A stretch of DNA of 64,000 nucleotides from contig NC_069115.1 of NCBI RefSeq assembly GCF_025612915.1, forward strand, positions 41,985,290 through 42,049,289, given 5' to 3'. This DNA is from Magallana angulata. Its lineage: Eukaryota; Mollusca; Bivalvia; Ostreida; Ostreidae. A program made the position numbers and the translations under genes. Below are positions 11,330-23,574 of this stretch, one piece after another. The notes under the pieces were generated by a model. The model saw nothing but the letters and a program-made list of their open reading frames with translations, was not told the DNA's origin and did not search any database. Within the stretch, counting starts at the first letter, position 1. Every line of letters starts with the position of its first letter.

Positions 11330-14300
11330 ATGGTATATCATCTTTGTGGAGCCATTTTTCTGTTTTGCTGCACCTTACGCTGTGCATCTTTAAATAGCAA
11401 AAGGTAATGTCTTTTTATTGTGTCAAATATTGTTATTTTGTGATATGTTTGGTAAAAATTATCAGAGTCAATAAAAACAAATTCGACGCAATTGAATTCA
11501 TGATGGTTCAGAGATGTATTTCTGTTTTTTTTATTTGAAATCCACTGTATATTTCATTGGAGGCTAATGTAGCGAAATCCCTGCAATCTCCCTAATTCAA
11601 AGTTAGACTGTTGTGATATTTCTATACGTGAATATTATTAGATAAAAGTAATAAAATCAGTAACTCTTAAAATTTTCTAGATATTATTTCTGCAGTTAAC
11701 TAATTAAAAGCATATGCATTGCAGAGATGCAAGAAACATATCATTTTATCGTTGTACCAAGAATGACTGAAATTTAATCAGTTTAAAAAAATAAAGTTCA
11801 AGTGGACGATGTAAATGATGTTTTTAATACATTACCATGCAAGCTTGTATCATTATATTAAAAACGAAAAAAGAGTCATTTAAACCACTAACTAGCTAAA
11901 CCAATTGCTGAAAGGTGGTTGATCGGTCATATTTAAACCTACAGGAAGCTTGAGTAAAATGTGTGTTCTACATCTACATTCTACGTTACATAACTGAATC
12001 CACGGGTTCCTTCAGACTACAACGTTGAAATCAGTCTAACGTAGAAAAATAAAATGCGTTTTTACAAAATTGATCATTAACACCCACAAGCTGTTCATTT
12101 AATTTGCAAGAAAGAGTATGTTTAACTTTATTTTGAAAATTGATGCGAGGATACGGCTCCCTGAAAATCCCTACTGCTGAAAAAGAAACACATGTCTTTT
12201 CGACCTCGAAAGTTCTTAACGAGATGATGTTGTATGCAAGTAAAAATAAAAAGTTGGAAAATATGCCTTTTCATTTGCTGAATAAATCTTGGGTTGATTT
12301 GAGCAAAGTAAATCCTCTACCTCATAACTTTAATTCTTGCTGACGTAAGACAATTAAGTACAAAAATGTGAACTAAAATTCGCAAATATTATGACATAAA
12401 TGTCTTCATTAAAAAAAGTCAAGTTCTTTCGAGAAAAACAAAATATTGAGAGATTCAGAATTAAAAAATCGACCTATGAAGTTCAAGCAAACGGTTAACA
12501 TTGTTTTATAACTTTTTTTTGTTTAGTTTTTACATGAAAGGACAGCCTCAGAACAAGCATTTTAACCCACTTATTATAAATACATATCCTGAAGATTGCA
12601 ATGTCTTAGCAATTACGTGTTTGTACCATATACAAAATCTATTGAGAAAAATGGTTTTGCTCAGATCGTGAAATCATAATGAACAAAAAGTATTAAGTAA
12701 TGAAATAAATGAAGTAATCTTATTACAAGTGCGACATGTATTTATTGTCAAAGTTAATTTTTTTGATAGATTTTCAAAACACAAATGTTATGAAGATTGC
12801 CAATGGATCGAAGTAATGAACAAGTGCATTGGTCAGTTGAAATTCATTTTCATAGCATTAGGTGTTCATTTCACCGATTAACAGGACGTATTAATAATGT
12901 CACCGGGTTCACAGGTGTGTGACTGTCAGCCAATATATCGGGTCTCATTAACTCAGTGGTTAGAGCGCTGGCACGGTACGCCAGAGGCCCGTGGTTCGAG
13001 TCCCGGTTGAGACTTGACTTTTCACCACCTGTGACATTTGGTCCCAACGTGGGCGCAAATGTCACAGCCGCAATTTGATGTTAACGCAGATCGTTGTTTT
13101 TGATAAAAACAACTCAGCTGTTGGGTTCTGGTAATTTATATTTTTCAATGAATAAAATTTATGGTGATCGAAATGACAGATATTTTATATCACTATTATA
13201 AGATAGATGATATATTAATTAGGAGATAGACTCTTCCTTTCTCTCGGCTGTCTGGAGGTGAAGTGTGTTAGATTTAGGATTTGGGCAGGTAAATGTAAAA
13301 CTTGTAAACCCACTTATTCACTATTTCTTAAATATCAACCAATCATACAACTCTCACATGACCCAAACACCTTTGACCTTTCACACTCCAAATTCAACCA
13401 ATGAACATAAAACATCATGAATATGAATGAAATGTGGAAACGTAGTAAATTCCAGTGATCTGTTATTCACTATGTTTAAAGACGATGATGAAAATGATAC
13501 ATGAATATTAGTACATTATATATCAATATATTAAAATAAATATTGGATCAATGAATAATGTCGCCCTGTGACATTCTCCCCGTCTCAGAGAAAATGTCTC
13601 CTGGCATTTCAAATATGAAGGTTAGTCACATCTGAAATAAAAATATGAATATTAGATAATTATATCAACTTCACTCCAAGGATGATCGTTACAGTTGTCT
13701 TCTCCTGTAAGTAAGAAGATAATATACACATTGATAACATGAGTTTTCATGCATTATATGATCATCATTCTACGAGCATAATCGAAGTAAAAAAATGTAT
13801 TATTCATACCATTATAAAAGCAATACAGGAGTATTATCATCATAAATTTACATAGTCCATTACTAAACACAAGATCGTAAAACTGTAATACACTAATATT
13901 CCTTGTGACAATGGCGCCCAATATACAAATCCCACGGTCACTCCCTAGGAACATGTTTCACAACATTTCCATAACTCGTAGAATTCTACTCTAGGACGAA
14001 TTTCTTCAAAGAGGGGGAGGATGTCACGGGGTTCACACTGGCCGGCAATATATCGGGTCTCAATAGCTAAGTGGTGAAAGTGCTGGCACAGTACGCCAGA
14101 GGCCTTGGGTTCGGGTCCCGGTTGAGACTTTACTTTTCACCACCTGTGACACTAACAATATATACTGATATTTGATTTTGCTTTGTTCTTACTTGTATTT
14201 ATTTATCAAGGGTAAAATGTATGCTAATGGCTTATGTTTATCGTCCTGTCATTCAAAAGACTGTGAAACTGGTTTTTACGGAAGAAACTGTTCAAGTCCA

Positions 14301-14679
14301 TGCAGATATCCGAATTATGGTAAAGCTTGTCAACTGGATTGCTCACACTATAACCTGGAGGAGTGCAATTCGACACTTGGTTGTTTGTCATCCGATGTAC
14401 CAACTAGTCAAGGTATAGTGAAGACATTGGTTTTGCTGATGTTATTTTTATGCACATTTCATATGCTAGATCTATTCAACTTTGAATTATACTCTTTTTT
14501 TAGATTATAACACATCAAAGGAAAGTTCCATTCGACTTAAATACATCATCATAGGATTAATAACATCTGGATTTTTTGCAACTTTCATTATTATTGCTTA
14601 TGTGTATAAAATGAAAAGACAGTCTTTTGAAAATGAAAGGAATTGGTCCTCATTTGTGCAGAGACTTCGTTATTATTAA
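11330..14679 (+). CDS. Gene 2: small one-EGF transmembrane protein, type B (short tail)
   Basis: Four exons: 11330-11403 (signal peptide, MVYHLCGAIFLFCCTLRCAS), 12770-12831 (YEDCQW module), 14260-14412 (EGF-like, 153 nt) and 14504-14679 (transmembrane and tail). Phases are 2, 1, 1 and the joined frame is exactly 155 codons (154 aa). The EGF-like part is of Draper/MEGF10 type, with CRYPNYG and an NCS sequon. The helix is around YIIIGLITSGFFATF, followed by a short basic tail ending RLRYY. Two cysteines conserved in relatives are changed: Ser in the exon 1 NC.R word and Tyr in the EGF CSHC word. The total Cys count of the two modules stays even (3 plus 7), so a re-paired disulfide is possible. 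An AATAAA lies at 14731. Intron 2 holds a small LTR element. Predicted cell-surface protein; ligand and role unknown. Confidence 0.85.
12941..13014 (+). repeat. tRNA-Thr-like sequence inside left LTR
   Basis: A 74-nt stretch has an acceptor stem pairing (GGTCTCA with TGAGACT), a D-arm A-box-like part, an anticodon stem CTGGC/GCCAG with a 7-nt loop, and a B-box-like GTTCGAGTCC. The loop would place GGT as anticodon. The T stem is imperfect, so it is not a working tRNA gene but a tRNA-like promoter-bearing segment of the element. Confidence 0.65.
14056..14129 (+). repeat. tRNA-Thr-like sequence inside right LTR
   Basis: Second copy of the 74-nt tRNA-like segment, same length and same place in the LTR. 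The acceptor stem GGTCTCA/TGAGACT and anticodon stem CTGGC/GCCAG are kept; the loop ACAGTAC would give anticodon AGT (Thr). The T arm pairs better than in the left copy. Position 33 of the loop is C instead of the usual T, which argues against a working tRNA. Confidence 0.65.
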
Positions 14680-17600
14680 CTTTGTTTTTGCAAAACAAAA
14701 ACAATTTGCTATTTTTAAATCATTTCATATAATAAAAGTGTCAAAACAAATATGTGTATGTATTAAATTTTATTTTTCGTAATGATGCTAAATAATTTGA
14801 CTTTGTTTTGTCACTTATGTTTTATGTTCTATTTATTTGTTATAACTTACAACTTATTGGCTACAAAAAGACTAGGGATTCAGTGACGAAATAATTTTAA
14901 GATTGCCTTAAATAAATTATATCATATAATAGTAATCACATGTTTTTCCCATGTGTTATTTGTACATCATATATTAATCATAAAATTTATGAAAGATCCC
15001 TTATTCATTGATACACATGTACAATTCATTTCTATGACTGTATCATACCCTTTGGTAAGTTTTCATGCAGGCAAATACTTTTTGTCCATCGTCGTAATAA
15101 ATTGATGTAATGATCCATATAATATTGTTGTAAACTCTTTATATATTTTGTTACACAATTCTACTTAGAATTGCATTTGGTACTTATTTATTAAAACTTG
15201 ATAAAATAAATATACCGTAAACCAAACAAATATTTTCCGGGTTGTAACAGGTGGCTCTTACAAAAAAGCTTGTCGGTTAAGAACGTTTAAAAAATGCCAC
15301 AAGTATACTTTCAACTAAAATTTCAGTTAAGTGCAGCAATGTACAGCAATTCTAAGAATCCAGATTGTAACTTTTATGTAACTCCTTTCCTGTTCAATTT
15401 AATTCTTTTAAAATATTTTTTTTGTATTTTGATAACACAACTACATTATCGAACTTCAATTACCAAATTTTAGCACGTAATATATAGGTATAGAGGAACT
15501 AGCAACATATATTGAAATGGTAATCCATTGTCGTCCAGACAATTTGGTAAATGCTGTGTTTCAATTAATTAGCATTAACGTTTATGAGAAAATGTAACGG
15601 TTGGTATTGTTTCAAAATTATTGTTGAAAATCGGTACTGTGTGATCCCACGCATAAAGAAAAGGAGTGGCAATTTGATTTGCATTTTTTGCATGTGTTTT
15701 AGTGATCGAATCGAATCTTCTCTAAATAGTTGACATAAAGACTTCAAAGACTGTGATCCAACCTATGAGAATGCACTGCACGATCATAAATACGAACATC
15801 TTACAACGTTTTCTTGTACTTGCAATAGAGATGCACGATTTCTAAAGATTGTAAGATGAATCGCAACTGTCTATGCGTGTGATTTTTCTTGCAACCATGC
15901 GACTGTTGCTTTACGTGTATCATGTAAATTGCAACGTTTTTTTATCATTGCACGATTTATAATGCAGCTTCAATATGCCATGCTTTTGTCCAAAAGTATA
16001 TATACCATGATTAATCATCTCTGTTGCAGACAACAGTTAACCAAGGATGCTGCTGCATCAAATACCTAGCTACTTGTCGTCTGCTGTGTTTATACATGTA
16101 AATACCTCTTATATATCAGCGCCCATATCAATCGGTGCATACTCTATCGTCCGATCATCTGATCACTCGTGCTACCCTATCGCATTATCATTTAACAGTC
16201 GCTTCGACATTATAAAACAATTGCATGTAGACCTGAGATTTATCGCATTTGATCATTTGTATCACATAATAGTCGCTTTAGATCGTGTGAATTTCATACG
16301 AAGCTTCTTCTTATGCTAGTTTTTGGCAAAAATTGACCATGACAAGAAGTGATATCGAAACGTGTAAAATAATTTAAAGTTTAAACGAAAATGTTATAAC
16401 AGGAGCAGAGCAAACACGGAGCTCTAAAAAATAGGAGGAGGATCAGGTGTTATGGAGGAGTGAGCAATCTCTGCAGACCGGTCAAAACCGCCGTGTGCTT
16501 TTTGTTATAATGGGGTAAAACAGAAAAATCAGTAGACAACTACATTATAGGTTATTAATCATGGTCTAACAATAAGTATGAAAAACGCCAGTCAGGTGCG
16601 ACCCAATGGAAGATTGTATTTGCTGACTGTATCGTTAATCTAAATCTAAATTTTGCGGTTGCATGAATATTTTGTAGCTTCTGGTTTTGCTCCAGTTGTG
16701 AAAGGGCCTTTATGAAATGTCATACATCATAAACTATCATAAATTCAATTTAATATAGAACATTTGAGAATGCTTGTACATGTTATGTAATGCTCATGTC
16801 TCTTTTTTGAAACATAAACGTTTTAAATTACGTTCTATATTGGAATTCAAGCTTAATTTGGTCATGACTCATTAACTAAATAAAAAAAACCAATAACAGT
16901 ATTCTTGTGTGACCCAAGAAAATTGCATTATATGACGCATACAATTTTAGTCTTTCATTGAAGCAGCCGTTAATAGGGGATGGGTAATTAGATCACCAAC
17001 CGTAAACACCCATTGCTTCCATTACCACTGTTAGCCGGAAATGTGTTAAAACACAACGTCCGTATGTGTAGTCTGGTTACAGCGCGAGAAATTATAAATT
17101 TATTGGGGAGGTGACATAGATTACTTGTATATATCATTGAACGGTTAAAACTATAAATAATTGATGGGAAATAGAAGGGGGCATATATAGAGTTGTTCTA
17201 TAGATGACATATCCTTAATTTGTATCACGTTTCTCATTATTAACTGAGTACATGTATTAACATTATTTGTCTATAATCCTAGAAATATAAATGTTGAAGA
17301 AATTATTATTGGAACATAATTTTCATTTAATTTAAATGCTTTAAATTACAAGGTTTTTGCTGTAAACAAGCGCAAACTTAAAAAAAATGGAAAAAACCCC
17401 CCAAAAATTTAAAGTTTTTTCGACGTATTCAAGACATCGTGCCTCATTATTATTACACTATTAACCAAATGGGTTTTGTTAGGAAGGTAAGGTAATTTTT
17501 CGTTTGGATAGATTTATAACACATAGAACTTTTTTCAAAACAAAACGTAACCGGTAAAATGTTTTTATGCCAACATTGTCTTCTATAAATAGCTGAATTG

Positions 17601-18211
17601 CATATTTCCAATCAAACATTATACATTGTATTTGTCTGATGACCCTCAAGAACAATGTACACACCATTTAATGACGAAGAACTGCAATATCAATGTTTCT
17701 GATATTTTACTATTGTTTTCACTGTTTCAAACTTATAATCATATACCAAATTAACTTGCCTATAGATACTACAAATACTGTTATTTCAAGCATTTATATA
17801 TATATCCCCATTAGCACAAAACTATGGATGAATAGAGCATATTATGACAAGAAATATATTCAAATGCCATCGTTGCAGATAACAGTTTGAACAGGCCTGC
17901 AGATATTCAATTTTTGTATTTGCCTAAACTATCTAATATCGTATTTATTACCATGTAATAAAAGCTGTAATATGATTATTTTTAGTTTTATTTTCAAATA
18001 TCAAAAAATGTAGTTCTAGTAACAATATACAATCTATTCTAAGTTAACTTAATTTCACTCATATTAAACAACTTAGTCAAGCGATTGATGGTAATTGACT
18101 GGTAGGAACTACTCTTTTGAAATTAAAGTTTGCACATGCCATAATTAAACACGAGGAAATGTAAATCACATGCTCAAGCATCAGAAAGTATCAAAAATTC
18201 ACTACAGAGAA
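14680..18211. other. Intergenic; repeat related to the segment at 23.6 kb, no gene
   Basis: About 15800-16030 resembles 23600-23800, sharing ATCATTGCACGATTTAT and AGTATATATACC. In both places the repeat lies upstream of a receptor gene. The stretch 16400-16640, with AGCAAACACGGAGCTCT and ACCCAATGGAAGATTG, looks like old repeat sequence, but no second copy is in this window. About 17500-17720 resembles 30220-30400 and belongs to the duplicated upstream flank of genes 3 and 5. The open frame at 16047-16319 has no splice or homology support. Confidence 0.5.
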
Positions 18212-21200
18212 ATGATGTTCCATAATTCTGTCGCAGTTTTTGTGATCTACAGCACCACGTTATGCACGTCTTTAAACTGCGAAAGGTAAAACTTTTAGAT
18301 ATTAAAAAATGATGTAGAAAAACAGAAATCTATGTATTTTCATAAATAATCCACATAAATGTTATGTCCAAAGATTAGGCTTAAAAAAGGATGCTTCTTA
18401 CTCTCCATTTTTAATCGATTTAAATGAATTTATTGCTTTTATTGTCAATTTAACATATACCGTTTACTTCTTTAAATTGCATGTTCTTAATTTTTTCCAA
18501 ACAATTGCTCTTAATGTCAAAAAGGAAATCAGAAGAAAACTGTATCGAAGATTGCCAATGGAGAAAGGTGGACGATAAATGCATTGGTCAGTGGAAATAT
18601 TTTTGTTTTTCATTTTTGTTTACTGTGGAATCTTTTTATTCGTTGAAATCAATGTTCGTGGGTAGCAAAAGTTTTCCTGGTTCGAGGGGATGTAATTTCC
18701 TTGGTAGTGTAATCGGGATAAATTTAATAAATATAAAACAGGTGATTGTAAATAGGTTCGTGGGGATGTAAATTCATGGGTATGGGTTACCCACGAACGC
18801 CTCGTACATTGGTCCCCCATGAATAATGATGATTTCACAGTATTTTAGTGGTACGTTTTAAATCTACACCATGGAGAGAAGCAATTACAAAACTGTATAG
18901 TGACGTTAGATAATTTTGCTTTCCCTATTACAATCTGTACATGAAAATTCAATATTGTTTGTTTAATATTTGGACATAGATTTGTTATTAATTTTCTATG
19001 ACTTGGCAGATTGTCCGGTTGGTTACTATGGAAGACACTGTTCGAGATCATGCAGATATCCAAGCTATGGGATAAATTGCCAACAGGATTGTTCAGAGTG
19101 TGGTCAGGAAGCTTGCAGTGTGATCTTTGGTTGTATGAAAAGTGGTAAACAAACTCAGAGTGGTACAATTATGATTTTACAAATACACTGACTGCCAATT
19201 CATTCTTCCCAATCGTTATACTGAACATTTCTAGAATAGATGCAGATTAAACTATTAAAATAGTCTATACTGTATCAACTTGAAATTGACGAAAGTTTCC
19301 ATTCATTTTTTATTTGTTTGCACCAAAAAAAAAATTGTATACCTTTTTTCATTCATTATCATCATCATGTTGTCTTATTCTAAATAAATAATATGTCAAT
19401 TGACAATATTCAAAAGGAAAGCATGGATTTAATGAGTGAATTTATTCGTAAATCTTAGTCAGTACTATTTATGTATGTATTGTTTTGGAAAGATTTGTTC
19501 TTCCGATTCCCTGTAATGTTTTTATTCGTCCGCTGTCTAAGAAATGTCACTTGTCTTGCAATGGTCTGATTTTATCTCTCACCGGTCCAATATGGATCAA
19601 ATACAATCCATACATTACTTGTATATAATACAAAATTTAAAAAACCTGTTTCATATAAAGGCTGTAGCAAATCTCTGTGTAAAACCATATCCAGAAGTCT
19701 TGTGTTTCTTCGTTGCCACTATCTTACTCAAACCAATCAGGAGATAACCATAAGCTTAAGCTCGAAATATATCTGGGTGATATCATTTTATTGTAATTGC
19801 ATAGATTATTTCTACAATTCTAAACTTTACTGATATTCAATGACATTTGGTGATATTAATCAATGTCAAATATTTATGCATAAACCATTTGTCTAACCAT
19901 ATTTGGCATTCAATTCACTCACAGAGTGTGCTTTTGCAAAGGAAGAAGATTAATACTGAGAAAAAAAAATGATAGGTTGGATGAAATGATCATAGCAAAT
20001 TTTAATAGAATCCTTATTTGGACCCTAATTAAGTCGTCTACTCCTGCTCAAATCTGGATCATAATTTGTCAAAAACTCAAATACTGTGGAATTATCAATG
20101 TTCATAAGGGACCAATGTTCGTGGCATTGGTGAGTTACCATTGCACACAAATTAACATCCCAACGAATGTATGTGCAAGCATTTATTTAGTACTTGTTTG
20201 CAAAATTGAACCTGCTACCTACGAAATTACGTCCCCACGAACTAAAAATTTTTTGTCTCACGACAAGCATTCACCCGAATAAAACTGATTCCACAGTAAA
20301 AGTATCCATGCACTATTTGTCTTCGTAATACTTACACATTTCAAAAGAATTAAAAGGTTTTCTAAAAACAGTAGTCGTATTTACCCTTTATTTAAAACGA
20401 ACCCCGTGTGCTGTTACGTTATCATAATATAATTATATTTAGCTCGACCATGGGATTGGCCCTTTTTATTATTTTGACAGATTGTCAGGATGGCTACTAT
20501 GGAATAAACTGTTCAAGACAATGCAGGTATCCAAACTATGGGAAACATTGTCAACAGGACTGTTCACATTGTAACCGGGAGATGTGCAATTCAACTGTTG
20601 GTTGTCGAACACAAAATGGAACAATTGACAGAGGTACATAAAAACATGAGTTATAGCATACCAAATGAAACATTTATAAAATATAAAAGCACCAAAAAAT
20701 ATACTTTATCATCCACAAGGCAACAATTGAGCAACTGTATTTTAAATTAAAAAAGAAAAACACAATAAATTCTTTCTTCACTTGCTGAAACGTGTATAAC
20801 AAAGCGATACATTGCATGCTAATAACTAAGTATCCACAAGCTCGTAGTCCGTTACCGTAGACTTTGATTTTTTTATTATTTGAGTTTCAATTTACTAATA
20901 TATTTACAAGCTTGAATAAAAAATCAAATAATTCCTGTCTTTATTCAGAATCTCAGAATATGATACAAGGTTTGAATCTCCCATTGGTTATCGGAGTTTT
21001 CGTTGGAGTTGCAGCTGTAATTGTGATTGCAGTCCTCTTGGTCATATCTTTTGCAAACAGAAGATTCTACTCGAGACAAATAAGAGAAAACGCCTATTAT
21101 GTTGGATCTGTCGTGTCAGAACACGTCACTACCACACTGTGTAGAGTACCTGAACAACGCAGCGATATTTGCGATGAAAATATACCTACTGACAACAACA

Positions 21201-21241
21201 CATACATGCTAGCGAGCTCATTGCGATACGAGAACATTTAA
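18212..21241 (+). CDS. Gene 3: two-EGF transmembrane protein, type A (long tyrosine tail)
   Basis: Five exons: 18212-18285 (signal, MMFHNSVAVFVIYSTTLC), 18525-18586 (IEDCQW module), 19010-19162 (EGF 1), 20481-20633 (EGF 2) and 20949-21241 (helix and tail). All borders are GT/AG, phases 2,1,1,1, and the frame closes at 245 codons (244 aa). Each EGF exon has eight Cys in the order CPVGYYG..C..C RYPSYG..C..C..C..C..GC. The helix is around LPLVIGVFVGVAAVIVIAV. The ~65-residue tail starts [18 protein letters not shown] and ends YMLASSLRYENI, which contains an ITIM-like LxYxxI and a YxN word. AATAAA lies at 21341. Intron 2 and intron 3 each hold one copy of the same TA-flanked MITE. It is the complete, best-preserved A member and a close paralogue of gene 5. 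Surface receptor is the likely role; ligand unknown. Confidence 0.88.
18621..18842 (+). mobile_element. TA-flanked MITE, copy 1
   Basis: Starts TACTGTGGAATC and ends GATTTCACAGTA, with inverted ends extending into TTATTCGT. Length about 222 bp. It lies in intron 2 of gene 3. The TA flank suggests a Tc1/mariner-type mobilising transposase. Three relatives lie at 20082, 24950 (opposite strand) and 53634. Confidence 0.75.
20082..20298 (-). mobile_element. TA-flanked MITE, copy 2
   Basis: Ends TACTGTGGAATTATCA and TGATTCCACAGTA mark a 217-bp relative of the copy at 18621. The internal words GGGACCAATGTTCGTGG and ACGTCCCCACGAA are shared in reverse with that copy. It lies in intron 3 of gene 3. 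Confidence 0.7.
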
Positions 21242-21973
21242 TTTTAGTACTTGTAAATATGCATTCTTTTGTTAAATACTAATTATATATAAATTTCTAA
21301 TTATTGCATGAGTACAAAAATGATGTCGAAAGCAATGTGAAATAAATCTTCGATTATGTAAAGGCTTTTATTCCTGCTAAATATTACATATTTTTTTTCT
21401 TTCACATTTTGAAAAATTGTTTCTTAAGTTCAACAATTTCCAAAGCTCTCGTATACAGTATATTTGTCGAAAGGTTTTTCATGTGTATATTAAATTTTAC
21501 ATTTTATTAAATATTTCAAGTTTTGCTTTTATGATTTAATTTTGATTACACCACGTACATTTAATACGCTAATAACGTATATGTTTGAGAGGAAAATCAA
21601 AAGGCATAAAGACGAGTTTTAGGACATTTTTAAATTTATTCATTGACTTATTTCGCTATTACCACAGCATATTTTATGTAAGGTTTGCGACTTGCGCTGT
21701 TTTCTTCACTTTTAGAAATTTCACCAAACTTACACATTATTTATTCACCATACTAAAGAATAAAGGTACTTTCAAATTGGCACACGGACACTTAACAATA
21801 CTTTGCTATTTAATTATTTTAGCTTCGCACGAGCTCTCGCATACGTTGCGCGATGTTTCACATTCGTTGCATGCACTTTAGTGGTAGCATTAGGTTTCCT
21901 CAAAATAGTGGACATGCACACTATTCAGTCGCAACCGAACGCGATCCAAATTATCACAATGCAACGCACAGAC
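21242..21973. other. Gene 3 3' flank, shared with gene 5
   Basis: The 3' part of gene 3 runs on with AATAAA at 21341. Sequence to about 21690, including TATGTTTGAGAGGAAAA, matches the flank downstream of gene 5 near 38310, so the duplication unit extends past the coding part. From about 21820 a GC-richer repeat begins that is interrupted by the hAT element at 21982. Confidence 0.6.
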
Positions 21974-21981
21974 ATTGGTAC

Positions 21982-22691
21982 CAGGCTTGGGGTAATGCTA
22001 AATGTAATGGTAATGCATTGCAATGCATTACATGTTTTCAAAGTAATGCTAGTAATGTGTAATGCCTCAAAATTAGCATTACAAGTAATGCTAATGTAAT
22101 GCATTACTTTCCAAAATATTGTGTAATGCTGGCATTACATGGCATTACTTTGCATTACTATGCATATTTATGCATGTTCAGTGTTCATTTTAAAAATGGG
22201 ATGAATAAATGAGTAGAGGAAATTGAATTGATTAAATTTTATTTTAAAGAAGAAAGAAATAATTCTAATTAAGAAAAAAAATTTTAATTGTACATGTTTT
22301 ATTAAAAAAAGGTTTTTTAAAATTCATTTTTGAATTGTTTATATTACTAAAGATAACAGCACAATTTCATAACATTTTTAAGAGTGTTGTTATTAAGAGT
22401 TTTTAATCATTTAAACAATTTACTCCAATTAGTTTGCACTTCAATAAGAAATGTGTCAACAACACACTATGCCCCCAGGATAATCTAAGTATCAAAACAA
22501 TCTATTGTTATAAGAAGTGCTAAACACCCCAATCCCCTTCCCTTCGCTATGTCACAATATCATAGGAGACAGACATGCACCTTTAAGAGCAAAATAAATG
22601 CACTGTCCATCCATGATGAAAATCAATATCACTTCCAATATTATAACCCATTTGAAAATAATCTTACTTATTTTCTCTCTCTTTCTCTCTG

Positions 22692-22741
<50 letters not shown>

Positions 22742-23566
22742 ATATTAATTACACTGTACATTAGTTTGGACTGATAGAAAATACAAGATTTATGTATTTA
22801 ATCTATTATTGCACTTAATATATCCTAAGATAAAGATCGTCAAACAGTATTTTCCAGCCCAAGCTTTGACTGTTCCTGCAAAACATTTATTTAGTATAGC
22901 CCGGAAGATGGATGCATTTAAAAGATGAACCCTTTGAAACTTCGATCATAAGTGCAACAGCAATCTTTTGTCTTAAAGTGTCCTCCGTAAAAAGAAATAC
23001 GATTAATATATATTAAGAAATATAACTGGGAAAAATCATCTGTTTATAAATTAATAAAATTAAGTGTCCAATATTATACAGATTTGTGTAATCTGGGGAT
23101 ATATCTATATTTAGCTTTTAAAAACCGCAACATCATTTCATAAATTGTTTTTTGTTACGCATGTTATCCTGTGTCTCTATTTCATATCTGATATTGTATC
23201 ATGCCAAATGTCTATAAATGTCATTTTACTTATGTAATATGTTGTTCATATTGCCACAATATGATTATATATTGAGCAAATAAAGAATGACTCTTGTTTA
23301 TTCATTGAATTTGAACCTGATACTGAGCATGTAGCTGTAGATATGTTAAAGAGTGTTGTATATTTGAAACATTTGCAAAAACTCTTTATTAGCTTTACTT
23401 TAAAAAAAAGTAATGGTAATGGTAATGCATTACTTTACTCAAGTAATGGTAATGTAATGCATTACTTCAAGAAAATCAAGTAATGGTAATGGTAATTTAA
23501 TGCCCAAATTCATGAAGTAATGGTAATGTAATGCATTACTTTGCAATGTAATTCGCCCCAAGCCTG
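21982..23566. mobile_element. Non-autonomous hAT-like element with 8-bp target duplication
   Basis: ATTGGTAC is repeated perfectly at 21974-21981 and 23567-23574. The element starts CAGGCTTGGGG and ends CCCCAAGCCTG, a perfect 11-bp inverted end, followed by subterminal TAATGCATTAC/GGTAATG words in both orientations at both ends. These are hallmarks of hAT transposons. The 1585-bp body has no transposase frame and carries a (CT)n array at about 22675-22738, so it depends on another element. It sits between genes 3 and 4, inside an older repeat related to 15.8-16.0 kb. Confidence 0.88.
22675..22738. repeat. (CT)n microsatellite
   Basis: About 60 bp of CT dinucleotides with a few early interruptions, inside the hAT-like element. 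Confidence 0.95.
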
Positions 23567-23574
23567 ATTGGTAC

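Larger units (their letters stand above)
12898..14151 (+). mobile_element. Small LTR element (TRIM type) with tRNA-like sequence in its LTRs
   Basis: Fossil LTR-type element in intron 2 of gene 2. Parts: left LTR 12898-13036, internal region 13037-14021, right LTR 14022-14151. Both LTRs start TGTCAC and end GTGACA. A primer-binding-like TGGTCCCAACGTGG begins about 2 nt after the left LTR, and a purine tract (AAAGAGGGGGAGGA) ends exactly at the right LTR. The internal part is about 1 kb with no coding capacity, which fits a terminal-repeat retrotransposon in miniature. The LTRs match at nearly nine of ten aligned positions but also differ by several gaps, and no clear target duplication was found, so it is a fairly old, non-autonomous copy. 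Confidence 0.75.

Noticed and set aside
12941-14129. Two working tRNA-Thr genes
   Set aside because: Both lie at the same position inside matching LTRs, have C at loop position 33, and one has a poor T stem. They are better read as parts of the element.
16047-16319. 90-codon open frame
   Set aside because: It has no domain, no splice partners and lies in intergenic repeat-like sequence.
22549-22764. Open frames over the CT microsatellite
   Set aside because: Leu-Ser or Glu-Arg runs are translations of the dinucleotide repeat inside the hAT-like element.
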